Positions 16,802 through 25,989 of a stretch of DNA of 64,000 nucleotides are shown in pieces. The DNA is taken from assembly GCA_022823625.1 (NCBI GenBank), contig JAJEHQ010000003.1, forward strand, positions 46,823-110,822, in the 5' to 3' direction. This DNA comes from Gammaproteobacteria bacterium. GTDB lineage: Bacteria; Pseudomonadota; Gammaproteobacteria; Arenicellales; JAJDZL01. The notes beneath the pieces were generated by a model. That model searched no databases and was not told the DNA's origin. It was given only the letters and a program-made list of their open reading frames with translations. Position 1 is the stretch's first letter. The number at the start of each line of letters is the position of its first letter. A program made the translations under genes and the position numbers.

Positions 16802-19447
16802 TTAACTTGCTGAATGTGTCACGCTGTCCACAGCTTGCCGAATATCATCGGCAAGTACAGTTTGAGTTTTCTTGTCTGCTAGGTAGTTTCCATCCCGATC
16901 GACAATGAAAAATACATCTCGAACCCGAACACCACTGGTTGTAATTTTTGCAGACAGCAATTTGATTCTATGTTTCAACAGAGTTCGAACGACAAGGTAC
17001 AAAAGTCCAGGTCTGTCTCTGGCGGAAATTTCCATCATTGTATAGTCGCTGCCGGGTGAGTGGGAAAATACCGCTCTCGTCGGAAACTGCATGTGTTGTG
17101 CAACCCGATGGGGTGCAACAGATCTTGGACTGTGTTCAATTTTGCGATTGATGATGGAATGGTAAACCTCGTCTTCACTGCTCCTTAGATATCTCTCTGA
17201 CTGACTAGCGTACGAATCAGGGGTTAGCACGACAAATGTATACGCGGTCAGTCCGTTCGGCAGCGGATGCATTCTGGCTTCGACTACGTTCAGGTGTTGC
17301 CTGTCAAGTGCGCCCGCAACAATAGTGAAGAGTTCATCAGAACTGGTAGCAAATACAAGCACCTGAACAACTTCTATCGATGGGTGAGTACGAAAAGCAA
17401 CCAGTGGAAAGTCAATCGCGCTGGCATTCGACAGCTGTTCAACATGCCATGCAATGGTGTTGGCATCGTAACTCAAGAAATAATCATCATCCAGCAATTC
17501 CCAAATCTTTTGGGCTGAAGTCTTTAACCGAGGCTGTTTATTCAACTGCGCAAGGGAGTCGAGTTGAACTTCCTGAATTCGTGGCATAACTTCATCGTGA
17601 GGCAGCGTATTGGTCAATAACGCTCTAGACGTTGCGAGAAACAGGTGTTCTAGCATTTTGCCTTTCCAGTCATTCCATACGCTGGGACCGGTGCCACGCA
17701 TGTCGGCAATTGTCAATAGATACAGATTGTCGAGATGCTCCTGATTACCAACTTTGGTTGCAAATCTTGAAATGACCTCCGGGTCATTGAGATCTTCTCT
17801 TTGGCTGGTAAAACTCATGGCAAGATGATGCCGTACGAGCCAGGCAACAAAATGGGCATCGTACTCACTCATTTTTGCGTCCTTGCAAAATCTATAACTT
17901 TGAACTTCACCAAGTTGTGAGTGATCACCTCCCTGGCCTTTGGAAATGTCATGAAAAAGTCCTGCTAGGAAAAGACGTTCTGGTTTGACAAGTCGTTTCA
18001 TGGCTTCCGAGGCAGCGGGTAGTTCTTGAGCTGCTTCCGGCCGGGTCAATTGGTGTAAGTGCCAAATGACGTTAAGAAGATGAGCGTCCACGGTATAGAC
18101 ATGAAACAGGTCATATTGCAATTGTCCTGTAATCTGCTTAAATTGCGGGATCAGTCTCCCCAGCAGATTTGTGTCATCCATTAGCTTAAGTGTTTCTATT
18201 AAACGTTGCTCTTTGCTGAAAATACTGATCAATGATGCTTGGACATCCTGTCTAAGCCTCAACTGCCGGTTGATGAGGCGCCTTTTTGAACGCATCAACC
18301 TTAGTGTGCTGGACCGAACGCCTCGTATTTTTTCATTGTTTTGAAACAGCGTGCAAGCTTCAACCAGAATCTGTGGAATTTGATCAATCTGAGCTGGGTC
18401 GGCAAAATCGAGATATCCGTCGACTAGTCTGAATCTTTCGTTAATTGCTTTGATCTTGAGGCGTTTTGGTGCGAATATTGTTTCGAATAGGTGTTGCTGA
18501 AGCATGGACGTAATATGCCGCAACTCTTTTACAGTGCGGAAATACGGTTTCATAAGCTTTTCGACGGCTTTGTTTGAATCATCATCAGAACAGCCAAAGT
18601 ATTTTGCTAACTTGACTTGGTGGGCAAACAGAAGTCGATCTTCACGTCGGCTAGCGACGATGTGCAAAGCGTTTCGCATTTTCCAGAGATAGTTTCTGCC
18701 GCGAATAAGAGATTGATACTCTTCCTCAAGAAGAAAGCCGTGCTCAACCAATCCGTGTAGGTCGCGTTCACCGAAATATCGCATTGCAATCCACATGATG
18801 GTGTGGATATCTCGAAGTCCACCAGGTCCTTCCTTCACATTGGGTTCAAGATTGAAGGCTGTATCGGCAAATTTGTGATGTCTTGATTCTTGTTCATCTA
18901 ACTTGGCCTGATAGAATTTTCGAACTGGCCATACCTTGCTCTTTTCCAATGTTGGTTTCAGTTGGGAAAACAGCTCTTTCGATCCTGCGCAGTAACGGGC
19001 TTCAAGCAAGTTGGTCATGACGGTGATGTCGTTACGAGACTGCTTGACACAATCCCCCAATGTCCTAATGCTGTGTCCGATTTCGTATCCAATATCCCAA
19101 AGAAAGCGAATAAATTGCTCAATCATCGGCGCATATTTATCCTGAACACCACTGTCAATTAGAATCAAGATGTCGATATCAGAGTAAGGATTCAGTTCTT
19201 CTCTTCCATAACCGCCAACCGCAACCAATGTCATGTCTTGGTCGCACGCAGGTTGTTGCATCATTTCGTTCCATGCGTCTTTCAAAATCGAATCGACAGA
19301 ATTTACCCGAAACTGGACAAGGCGCGCCGGCCTGACGTTTCTGTCATGCATTTGATTGAGTTTGCGTGCGCTATCGCTGATGCGCTGACGAAAATTCTGG
19401 ATGTTTGCGTCGATATGTAGAGCAGCAGTAGACACGTGCTTTCTCAT
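16802..19447 (-). CDS. glnD: Bifunctional PII uridylyltransferase / uridylyl-removing enzyme
   Basis: Nitrogen sensor that uridylylates PII when glutamine is low and removes UMP when it is high. The 881 residues show the nucleotidyltransferase motif [19 protein letters not shown] near residue 80, [17 protein letters not shown], the HD phosphohydrolase domain with [17 protein letters not shown] near 490, and two C-terminal ACT domains ([17 protein letters not shown] and [21 protein letters not shown]). All catalytic motifs are intact. The neighbours are map upstream and dapD downstream on the same strand. Confidence 0.96.
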   Translation of the reverse strand: MRKHVSTAALHIDANIQNFRQRISDSARKLNQMHDRNVRPARLVQFRVNSVDSILKDAWNEMMQQPACDQDMTLVAVGGYGREELNPYSDIDILILIDSGVQDKYAPMIEQFIRFLWDIGYEIGHSIRTLGDCVKQSRNDITVMTNLLEARYCAGSKELFSQLKPTLEKSKVWPVRKFYQAKLDEQESRHHKFADTAFNLEPNVKEGPGGLRDIHTIMWIAMRYFGERDLHGLVEHGFLLEEEYQSLIRGRNYLWKMRNALHIVASRREDRLLFAHQVKLAKYFGCSDDDSNKAVEKLMKPYFRTVKELRHITSMLQQHLFETIFAPKRLKIKAINERFRLVDGYLDFADPAQIDQIPQILVEACTLFQNNEKIRGVRSSTLRLMRSKRRLINRQLRLRQDVQASLISIFSKEQRLIETLKLMDDTNLLGRLIPQFKQITGQLQYDLFHVYTVDAHLLNVIWHLHQLTRPEAAQELPAASEAMKRLVKPERLFLAGLFHDISKGQGGDHSQLGEVQSYRFCKDAKMSEYDAHFVAWLVRHHLAMSFTSQREDLNDPEVISRFATKVGNQEHLDNLYLLTIADMRGTGPSVWNDWKGKMLEHLFLATSRALLTNTLPHDEVMPRIQEVQLDSLAQLNKQPRLKTSAQKIWELLDDDYFLSYDANTIAWHVEQLSNASAIDFPLVAFRTHPSIEVVQVLVFATSSDELFTIVAGALDRQHLNVVEARMHPLPNGLTAYTFVVLTPDSYASQSERYLRSSEDEVYHSIINRKIEHSPRSVAPHRVAQHMQFPTRAVFSHSPGSDYTMMEISARDRPGLLYLVVRTLLKHRIKLLSAKITTSGVRVRDVFFIVDRDGNYLADKKTQTVLADDIRQAVDSVTHSAS

Positions 19448-19492
19448 TCAGGTTGGTTTGGTTGTTCCCTTAATATTTTTAAGGTGTAGAAG

Positions 19493-20266
19493 TCAGGCTG
19501 TTTGGGAATTGTCAGAATGTGTGAGAATTTCATACCCGGACTCGGTTACAAGAACAGTATGTTCCCACTGTGCTGAGAGGCTTCCATCACTAGTTACAAC
19601 GGTCCACCTGTCTGCCTGAAGTCGGGTTTCTTTTTTTCCGGCGTTTATCATGGGTTCTACTGTAAAGGTCATACCAGGCAACAATTGAATTCCGGTATCG
19701 GGCTTCCCGTAGTGTAGGATGTGTGGTTCTTCGTGGAAACGACGTCCAATCCCATGCCCACAATACTCACGAACAACGGAATACCCATGAGATTCGGCGT
19801 GTTTCTGTACTACATATCCAAGATCACCTAAGCGAGTTCCCGGCTTTATGGTTTCAATTCCGCACATCATTGCCTCATAACAGATTCGGCTCAGTCGAGA
19901 CGCTTTGATGGAAGGCTTTCCTGCAAAGTACATTCTGCTCGTGTCACCATGAAATTCATCTTTAATAACAGTGACATCGATATTGATTATGTCGCCTTTC
20001 TTTAGAGCTCTCGGGCCTGGAATGCCGTGACAGACCACATTGTTAATTGAGGTGCAAATGGACTTTGGAAATCCTCTGTAGTTTAACGGAGCGGGAATTG
20101 CATTAAGTTCATTGATGATGAAATCATGACAGATTGAATTGAGTTCATCCGTTGTAACACCAACTGCGACATGTTCTCCGATCATATCAAGCACAGAAGC
20201 GGCCAAGCGACCCGCAGTGCGCATCTTTTCAATTTCATCAGCGGATTTGATACTTATATTGGACAC
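19493..20266 (-). CDS. map: Methionine aminopeptidase, type I
   Basis: Removes the initiator methionine from nascent proteins, a metal-dependent pita-bread enzyme. In 257 residues the five metal ligands are visible in DVTVIKDEFHGDTS (two Asp), GHGIGRRFHEEP (His), FTVEPMIN (Glu) and SAQWEHTV (Glu). The GTG start at 20266 is the only likely one. A small hairpin, CCTTAA/TTAAGG, sits in the 45-nt gap to glnD. Divergent from rpsB, as in E. coli. Confidence 0.96.
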   Translation of the reverse strand: MSNISIKSADEIEKMRTAGRLAASVLDMIGEHVAVGVTTDELNSICHDFIINELNAIPAPLNYRGFPKSICTSINNVVCHGIPGPRALKKGDIINIDVTVIKDEFHGDTSRMYFAGKPSIKASRLSRICYEAMMCGIETIKPGTRLGDLGYVVQKHAESHGYSVVREYCGHGIGRRFHEEPHILHYGKPDTGIQLLPGMTFTVEPMINAGKKETRLQADRWTVVTSDGSLSAQWEHTVLVTESGYEILTHSDNSQTA

Positions 20267-20780
20267 TAGTGTTCGCAGCAGTTGTTATTTCAGTCTCAGA
20301 GTAGCGGTGCAAGGTGCTATACACAAGGAATAAGATTGGCATATTTTAATCGGTGTGACTGACTAATTCGATTCGTGTCATAAACTCAAATTCGTAAATT
20401 AACCAAATTGAAAACCAGAAGATGTGTGCAATAGACAATTCTCTAGCCTAATAGCAAATCTTAGAGGAATATTGCACCGTTTGTTAGAATTCATAAAATC
20501 TGAATTTTGAGGCGATTGTACTCAAGGTAATTCGAAATAGCCTCAGTCCTAGGGGTGAGTGTCTTTGCAAACTCAGATAATTTTACTCAGCTGACTAACC
20601 GTTAGTTAGCGGGGTTTTCAGATATATATTTACTAAACGATGCGTTCAGTAAATACCAGCAATACATAGTAAAATGAGGCGCTTCATAATTTCACATGGA
20701 ATTTCATTGCCTGTCAGGGTGCCTAATGGGTGGGCAGAGCAGTGCCATGGTTGTTAAACCCAAATCAAAGGAGAAAATTC
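20267..20780 (+). promoter_or_regulatory. map/rpsB divergent region with structured rpsB leader
   Basis: About 510 bp with no credible gene. Towards rpsB there are two successive hairpins: GCTGACTAAC / GTTAGTTAGC (20590-20610, one wobble) followed by GGGGTTTT like an intrinsic terminator, and TTTACTAAACG / CGTTCAGTAAA (20629-20653, one mismatch, loop ATG). Closer to the gene, GGCA/TGCC and GGGT/ACCC pairs (about 20725-20763) could form the S2-responsive leader known upstream of gammaproteobacterial rpsB. A strong AAAGGAG ends at 20773. No gene on this strand lies upstream, so the terminator-like element would be within the rpsB leader or belong to antisense transcription. Confidence 0.45.
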
Positions 20781-21803
20781 GTGACTGACGTAACCATGCG
20801 CCAGCTGCTTGAAGTTGGCGTGCACTTCGGACATCAAACCCGCTTCTGGTGTCCCAAGATGGGCCCATACATCTTTGGGCATCGAAACAAAATTCACATC
20901 ATCAATCTTGAAAAGACTCTGTCTATGTTCAATGATGCGATGAATTATCTCAGTGCTGTAGCCAGCAAGCGAGGTTCTGTAATGTTTGTCGGGACTAAAT
21001 CTCAGGCCGGGGCAATCATTCAGGCGGAAGCGCAACGTGCTGGTTCACCGTATGTTTATCATCGATGGCTGGGCGGCATGCTTACGAACTATACAACAGT
21101 CAGGCAGTCTGTCGACCGATTGAAAGAACTTGAAGATCTGATTCAGTCTGAGAGTTATTCGAAGATGTCCAAGAAGGAGGCGATGAGAATCGAGCGGGAA
21201 AGATTTCGTTTGAATCGCAATCTTGCTGGTATTCGAAACATGAAAGGCCTTCCTGAAGCGTTGTTCGTTGTTGATGTTAAACATGAGAACATTGCAATTA
21301 AGGAAGCCAATAAACTGGGAATTCCAGTTGTTGCGATTGTTGATACGAACTGTGACCCTGAAGGAGTCGATTACGTCATACCTGGCAATGATGATTCAAT
21401 CAGCGCAATCAAGCTTTATTGCAGATATGCGGCAGACGCGGTTCTAGATGGCTATGCTACCATTCAGAATGATCCATTCATCTACGATAGCGATGTTGAA
21501 GGGGATGTAGAAGCAATGGTTAATACAGGTGTGACGTCTGCCAAGGCGGCAGTTGCGCCAGATGACAGCGACCTTGTACCCGAGTTGGATAGCGACTCAG
21601 GTGAACCGCTTCCAGACGCAGATGGCACAGCAGTTGAAGCAGCGGCAACTGAACCGGAACGCGCAGTTGAAGAGGTAGCTACTGAGCCGGAACCTGTAGT
21701 TGAAGAGGTAGCCACAGAGCCGGAACCTGTAGTTGATCAGTCTGCGGATTCAGACTCAGAATCTGAAGAAGAGGAACAGAAGGCCGAAGCGACAGCCGAA
21801 TAA
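20781..21803 (+). CDS. rpsB: Ribosomal protein S2 with long acidic C-terminal tail
   Basis: Small-subunit protein. I chose the GTG at 20781 because AAAGGAG lies seven bases upstream and the product then starts [19 protein letters not shown] like other S2 proteins; the longer frame back to 20730 has no such support. S2 proper covers about 1-235 ([50 protein letters not shown]). The roughly 340-residue product has about 100 extra residues, very rich in Glu/Asp/Pro/Val, with an 11-residue unit ([11 protein letters not shown]) repeated at a 33-nt period from 21651 to about 21740. E. coli S2 has 241 residues. Confidence 0.95.
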   Translation: MTDVTMRQLLEVGVHFGHQTRFWCPKMGPYIFGHRNKIHIINLEKTLSMFNDAMNYLSAVASKRGSVMFVGTKSQAGAIIQAEAQRAGSPYVYHRWLGGMLTNYTTVRQSVDRLKELEDLIQSESYSKMSKKEAMRIERERFRLNRNLAGIRNMKGLPEALFVVDVKHENIAIKEANKLGIPVVAIVDTNCDPEGVDYVIPGNDDSISAIKLYCRYAADAVLDGYATIQNDPFIYDSDVEGDVEAMVNTGVTSAKAAVAPDDSDLVPELDSDSGEPLPDADGTAVEAAATEPERAVEEVATEPEPVVEEVATEPEPVVDQSADSDSESEEEEQKAEATAE

Positions 21804-21983
21804 GGCGAGTAGCATTCTTCGAAAATGCGGAGAAAAATCGGTGTTTTGTTTTCGCCGACAAGTCAGCGTGCGTAACTTACGTCGCAAAATTAGCTAATTC
21901 ACTCGACCACGTTCAAGAAAAGCAGTGCGTTTTCTTACAAGAGGCGAGTGATCAATCAAAATCCACTATGGAGGGATAATCAA

Positions 21984-22820
21984 TTGGAAATCACAGCAGT
22001 CATGGTAAAGGAACTTCGCGAAATGACTGGCGCGGGAATCATGGATTGCAAGAAAGTGCTAGCTGAATGTGGTGGCGACCAGGAAAAGGCAATTGAATTG
22101 CTGCGCATCAAAGGTGCGCAAAAAGCTGAATCGCGTGCTGGCCGAACCGCTACTGAAGGGATTGTTGTTTGCCAGGTGTCGCCGGAACGAGATTGCGGAG
22201 CACTGGTTGAAATCAATTCTGAAACTGACTTTGTGTCGCGTGGGGAGGTGTTTCGCGCCTTCGCACTGCCTTTGGCCGGTATCGCCCTTTCAATCGGTGA
22301 GGATTGCGAAGACCTCAATGTTTTGAATGGATTGCCCTTCGATGATTCAGGGAAGACTGTTGAAGATGCGCGCCAGGAAATGCTACTGAAAATCAGCGAG
22401 AACATTTCAATTCGTCGTATGACAGTCATCAAGGCAGCTACAGGTTCAAAAATCGGTAGCTATGTTCATCGTGAGAGGATTGGTGTTATGGTTGAGATTT
22501 CAGGTGGTGATTCGGACAGTATTGCCGACAGCATGGCAGTGCACGTTGCGGTCATGAAACCCAATTGGGTTGATGTCGGTGACATTCCTGCAGATGTAAT
22601 TGAAGGTGAACGCAGAATCTATTTGAGCCAGGCGCAGGAAACTGGCAAGCCGGAATTTGTTCTTCAGAAAATTGTCGATGGCAAAATCAACAAGTTTTCA
22701 AATGAAAACACATTGATGAATCAACCATACTATGATGATGAAGATAAAAAAGTCAGCGTCCTGCTCAAAGAAGTCGGGGCATCAGTGACTCGTTTTTGCC
22801 TGATGGACCTTGGAAAGTAA
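21984..22820 (+). CDS. tsf: Translation elongation factor Ts
   Basis: Nucleotide exchange factor for EF-Tu. The start is set at the TTG at 21984: GGAGGG lies eight bases upstream and the product then begins MEITAVMVKELREMTGAGIM, the canonical N-terminus; an upstream in-frame start at 21948 lacks this. The 278 residues include the TDFV motif in INSETDFVSRGEVF that contacts EF-Tu, the core YVHRERIGVMVEI, and the coiled-coil and C-terminal module ending LMDLGK. It follows rpsB by 180 nt, as usual. Confidence 0.94.
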   Translation: MEITAVMVKELREMTGAGIMDCKKVLAECGGDQEKAIELLRIKGAQKAESRAGRTATEGIVVCQVSPERDCGALVEINSETDFVSRGEVFRAFALPLAGIALSIGEDCEDLNVLNGLPFDDSGKTVEDARQEMLLKISENISIRRMTVIKAATGSKIGSYVHRERIGVMVEISGGDSDSIADSMAVHVAVMKPNWVDVGDIPADVIEGERRIYLSQAQETGKPEFVLQKIVDGKINKFSNENTLMNQPYYDDEDKKVSVLLKEVGASVTRFCLMDLGK

Positions 22821-22837
22821 TACAACGTCATATCGTT

Positions 22838-23569
22838 TTGTCTGACGAACATTCAGCTGATTCAAGAATCGAAACTGTTCTCTACAAGCTGAGCGGAGAA
22901 ATGCTCGGTGGTGAACGGGGCATTGGGCTGGATGCAGACGAACTGGACCGAGTTGCTTCAGAACTGACTTCCGTCGCCAGCGCGGGAATGAAAACAGGTG
23001 TTGTTGTCGGCGGTGGAAACCACTTTCGGGGGGCTCGAAATTCGGCTATCTCAGTTTCGACTCTGAGAGCGCATCAGATGGGTATGCTGTTCACCATCGC
23101 CAACGCGATCGCGTTGGAGCAGGCACTGCAGAGTTTGGGAACTGCAGCAGTCGTGCAGTCTTCCGTCGCGGTACCCTCAATCGTTGAACTGTTTGATGGT
23201 GTTTCGTTTACCCAACACCTGGACAACGGCGCAATTGTGGTCTTCGCTGGAGGCACCGGGTGCACACACTTCACTACAGATACAGCGGCGAGTCTGCGCG
23301 CTATCGAAATGAAAGCAGACATATTACTGAAAGCCACTGATGTCGAGGGTGTTTACGATAGCGATCCTGCAATTAACAGTGAAGCAAGGATGTATGAATC
23401 TTTGAGCTTTGACCAAGTTCTCGCGGATAATCTAACGGTAATGGATGCAGCGTCGATCGCGCTATGTAGAGAACATCAGATGCCAATTCGCGTATTTAAT
23501 GGCTCCATACCCGGTAATATTAGTAAGGCCGGATTTGGCGGTGACGTGGGTACGTTAGTACACTTCTAA
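22838..23569 (+). CDS. pyrH: Uridylate kinase
   Basis: Phosphorylates UMP to UDP, an amino-acid-kinase-family hexamer. Motifs are YKLSGEML near the N-terminus, VVVGGGNHFRG, GTGCTHFTTDTAA for UMP binding, and LKATDVEGVYDSDP. The TTG at 22838 gives 243 residues, close to the family's 241; an alternative TTG at 22796 would overlap tsf and add 14 residues. Neither has a clear Shine-Dalgarno, so coupling to tsf translation is likely. Order tsf-pyrH-frr is conserved. Confidence 0.93.
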   Translation: MSDEHSADSRIETVLYKLSGEMLGGERGIGLDADELDRVASELTSVASAGMKTGVVVGGGNHFRGARNSAISVSTLRAHQMGMLFTIANAIALEQALQSLGTAAVVQSSVAVPSIVELFDGVSFTQHLDNGAIVVFAGGTGCTHFTTDTAASLRAIEMKADILLKATDVEGVYDSDPAINSEARMYESLSFDQVLADNLTVMDAASIALCREHQMPIRVFNGSIPGNISKAGFGGDVGTLVHF

Positions 23570-23585
23570 TATTGGGGAATGAACA

Positions 23586-24143
23586 ATGCTTGAAGAACTT
23601 GTTTCTGACGCCGAAGACAGGATGAAAAAATCAATCGCGAATTTACGATTGGAACTTTCGAAATTACGAACCGGACGGGCCAGTACTGCTTTGCTCGATC
23701 AGATTCGAGTAGATTACTATGGAACGTCTTCTCCGCTCAATCAGGTTTCCACCGTGACCGTGAGTGACCCGCGTACCATCAGTATCAGTCCTTGGGACAA
23801 GTCTATGATTCCTGTCATTGAAAAAGCCATCATGGAATCAGACCTGGGCTTAAATCCGATGAGTGCCAGTGAAACGATTCGTGTACCGATTCCCTCGCTG
23901 ACAGAAGAGCGCCGGATTGAAATCACCAAAATTGCAAAATCTGAAGGTGAAAGCTGTAAAGTTGCGATCAGAAACATTCGAAGGTCCTGTAATAGTGACC
24001 TTAAGGAATGGCTGAAGGAAAAGGAGATTACCGAAGATGACGAGCGCTTAGGTCAAACCCAAGTTCAAACCCTGACCGATCGTTTTGTCGCTTCGGTTGA
24101 CGAAATCGTCGCAGAGAAAGAAAAAGAGATCATGACGGTCTGA
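23586..24143 (+). CDS. frr: Ribosome recycling factor
   Basis: Splits terminated ribosomes together with EF-G. The 185 residues are the standard length: an N-terminal helix with MKKSIANLRLELSKLRTGRAS, the YYGTSSPLNQVSTVTVSDPRT domain, and the C-terminal helices with IRNIRRSCNSDLKEW and a final long helix. Start ATG at 23586 with GGGGAA upstream, 16 nt after pyrH. Confidence 0.96.
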   Translation: MLEELVSDAEDRMKKSIANLRLELSKLRTGRASTALLDQIRVDYYGTSSPLNQVSTVTVSDPRTISISPWDKSMIPVIEKAIMESDLGLNPMSASETIRVPIPSLTEERRIEITKIAKSEGESCKVAIRNIRRSCNSDLKEWLKEKEITEDDERLGQTQVQTLTDRFVASVDEIVAEKEKEIMTV

Positions 24144-24180
24144 TGCAATATCAGACTATCAAGATCCAATTCAGAGCACA

Positions 24181-24951
24181 ATGACTGCTACTGATTCATC
24201 ACCGTCAAGTTCAGTCCGACCGGTTCATATTGCTGTTGTCATGGATGGTAATGGACGCTGGGCCAAAAAGCGTGGTTTCAGTCGCTTGGAAGGTCATCGA
24301 CGCGGCGTCGAAAATGTACGAGCAATGGTCGAAAATTGTGTTCGCCACGAAGTCCCCTATCTCACTTTATTTGCATTTAGCAGCGAAAACTGGCGTCGTC
24401 CAAAGAAGGAAGTTGCATGGCTGATGCGTTTGCTGGATGGCGCATTGGATCGTGAAGTGAAAACACTTCACTCCAATGGTGTGCGACTGCGATTCATTGG
24501 AGACCTTGCATCGTTAGCAGCTGGCATACAGAAAAAGATTCATCAGTCCTGTGAACTGACCCGGGAAAACTCAACACTTAATTTGACCATTGCACTCAAC
24601 TACGGCGGACAGTGGGATCTCGTTCAGGCTTTCAGAAGAGTGTTAATGGCCGTTCAGCAAGGGGAAATCTGTCTGGACAACCTGTCTGCTGAATTGATAG
24701 CTGAAAATCTCAGCACTGCGCAAATACCTAACCCGGACCTTTTTATTCGGACAGGTGGTGAAAAGCGCATGAGCAACTTTCTCTTGTGGCAGTTGGCTTA
24801 CACCGAGTTGTATTTCACGGATACTTACTGGCCGGATTTCGACACCAAAGAGTTTGAAATGGCACTTGAATCATTTGCAACGAGAGAAAGGCGTTTTGGT
24901 GGAGCGGAACATGATGCAATTGAAATGGAAGTTGAAGATGTTCATGCGTAA
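24181..24951 (+). CDS. uppS: Undecaprenyl diphosphate synthase (cis-prenyltransferase)
   Basis: Makes the C55 lipid carrier for peptidoglycan and O-antigen. In 256 residues the motifs are VMDGNGRWAKKRG (catalytic Asp), GHRRGVENV, FSSENWRRPKKEV, and PDLFIRTGGEKRMSNFLLWQ with AYTELYFTD.YWPDF at the C-terminus. The start ATG at 24181 is 37 nt after frr. A 223-nt gap with several palindromes separates it from cdsA. Confidence 0.95.
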   Translation: MTATDSSPSSSVRPVHIAVVMDGNGRWAKKRGFSRLEGHRRGVENVRAMVENCVRHEVPYLTLFAFSSENWRRPKKEVAWLMRLLDGALDREVKTLHSNGVRLRFIGDLASLAAGIQKKIHQSCELTRENSTLNLTIALNYGGQWDLVQAFRRVLMAVQQGEICLDNLSAELIAENLSTAQIPNPDLFIRTGGEKRMSNFLLWQLAYTELYFTDTYWPDFDTKEFEMALESFATRERRFGGAEHDAIEMEVEDVHA

Positions 24952-25029
24952 TGCACCACTGAATGTTCTTTAGGAGCGCTTAAGTCAAGGTATTTGCAAT
25001 AACCTTAATTTCTGACGTCAAGTGGGCAA

Positions 25030-25153
25030 TGTAATTGAATTACAGGGAGCCTGCATATACTTTGATCATATCGGTCGTCAACTCCGACAGTCGCACGCGT
25101 GCGACTGAGGTATGCGTTGTAAATATGAAGCAGTGTCGATGGTTAGACACTGC
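25030..25153 (+). promoter_or_regulatory. Palindrome cluster between uppS and cdsA
   Basis: Three inverted repeats lie in 124 bp. TGTAATT-g-AATTACA is at 25030-25044. A perfect 20-bp palindrome is at 25088-25107, centred on CACGCGTG. GCAGTGTC/GACACTGC arms are at 25130-25137 and 25146-25153 with an 8-nt loop. A TATACT near 25058 could be a -10 element. In RNA the last two would form hairpins in the cdsA leader; in DNA the first two could be operators. The last repeat lies just upstream of the chosen cdsA start. Confidence 0.5.
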
Positions 25154-25174
25154 GTTTATTCAGTAAGTACGTCA

Positions 25175-25975
25175 ATGCTCAAGCAGAGAATCATCACTGG
25201 ATTTGTTGTTGTTCTTGCACTGTTTTCGGGTGTTTACTTTCTGCCACCGTTCTGGTTTTTTATTGCCCTGACGGCAATCGGTGCCGCCGCTTCCATTGAA
25301 TGGGCAAAAATGTATCAGTCAATGGGTAAGCTGGGTATCGCAATCTATCCGTGTGTGGTGATTGCGCTTTCCTTGGCCCTATACTACTTCCGAGACTATG
25401 CCATTCTGTTTTATTTGGTAGGTACAGCACTTTGGCTCGTTTTTACAGTAGTGGTAATTAATGCAGCAACTACGCCACCGCCCAAGTGGTTGACAGAATT
25501 TTCCGTATTCGCCATCATTTCGCTAGCTGTATTTGCAATGGCTCAACTGATGGTGATACCAAACGGGAAATTCTGGCTGATGGGAATGATTATTTTGGTT
25601 GGGGTTGCTGACTCTGTAGCATTTTTTGCGGGCAGACGATTTGGTAAATCAAAATTGGCGCCACATATTAGTCCTGGAAAAACCAGGGAGGGACTGATTG
25701 GAGGGTTACTTGCAGTGTGGGCTATCGCACTGATCTGCGGTGCACTTATTTGGAGTGAAGAATATTCCCAGATATTTGTATTTGCGTTGATATTCTTATT
25801 GTGTGCGTTGTTTTCAGTTGTCGGAGATTTATACTTGAGCTTACAGAAACGTATCTGTGGAGTCAAAGACAGTGGATCCATTCTCCCAGGACATGGTGGA
25901 ATTCTGGATAGAATCGACAGTGCCCTTGCGGTGGCACCAGTCTATACACTGTGTGTGACAACCATTTTGGCCTAA
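25175..25975 (+). CDS. cdsA: Phosphatidate cytidylyltransferase
   Basis: Makes CDP-diacylglycerol, the precursor of all phospholipids, in the inner membrane. I start it at the ATG at 25175 (MLKQRIITGFVVVLALFSGV), which gives 266 residues with about eight membrane segments; upstream in-frame ATGs at 25112 and 25139 would put the palindromes inside the coding region and add a non-conserved extension. The CTP-transferase signature is in GDLYLSLQKRICGVKDSGSILPGHGGILDRIDS near the C-terminus (quoted as two adjoining parts GDLYLSLQKRICGVKDSG and SILPGHGGILDRIDS). It overlaps the open frame of dxr but not the likely dxr start. Confidence 0.92.
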   Translation: MLKQRIITGFVVVLALFSGVYFLPPFWFFIALTAIGAAASIEWAKMYQSMGKLGIAIYPCVVIALSLALYYFRDYAILFYLVGTALWLVFTVVVINAATTPPPKWLTEFSVFAIISLAVFAMAQLMVIPNGKFWLMGMIILVGVADSVAFFAGRRFGKSKLAPHISPGKTREGLIGGLLAVWAIALICGALIWSEEYSQIFVFALIFLLCALFSVVGDLYLSLQKRICGVKDSGSILPGHGGILDRIDSALAVAPVYTLCVTTILA

Positions 25976-25989
25976 TTAAGCGCAGTGGT

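Noticed and set aside
20267..20780. Possible small RNA gene upstream of rpsB
   Set aside because: The hairpins are better explained as the rpsB leader; no separate promoter-terminator unit is clear.
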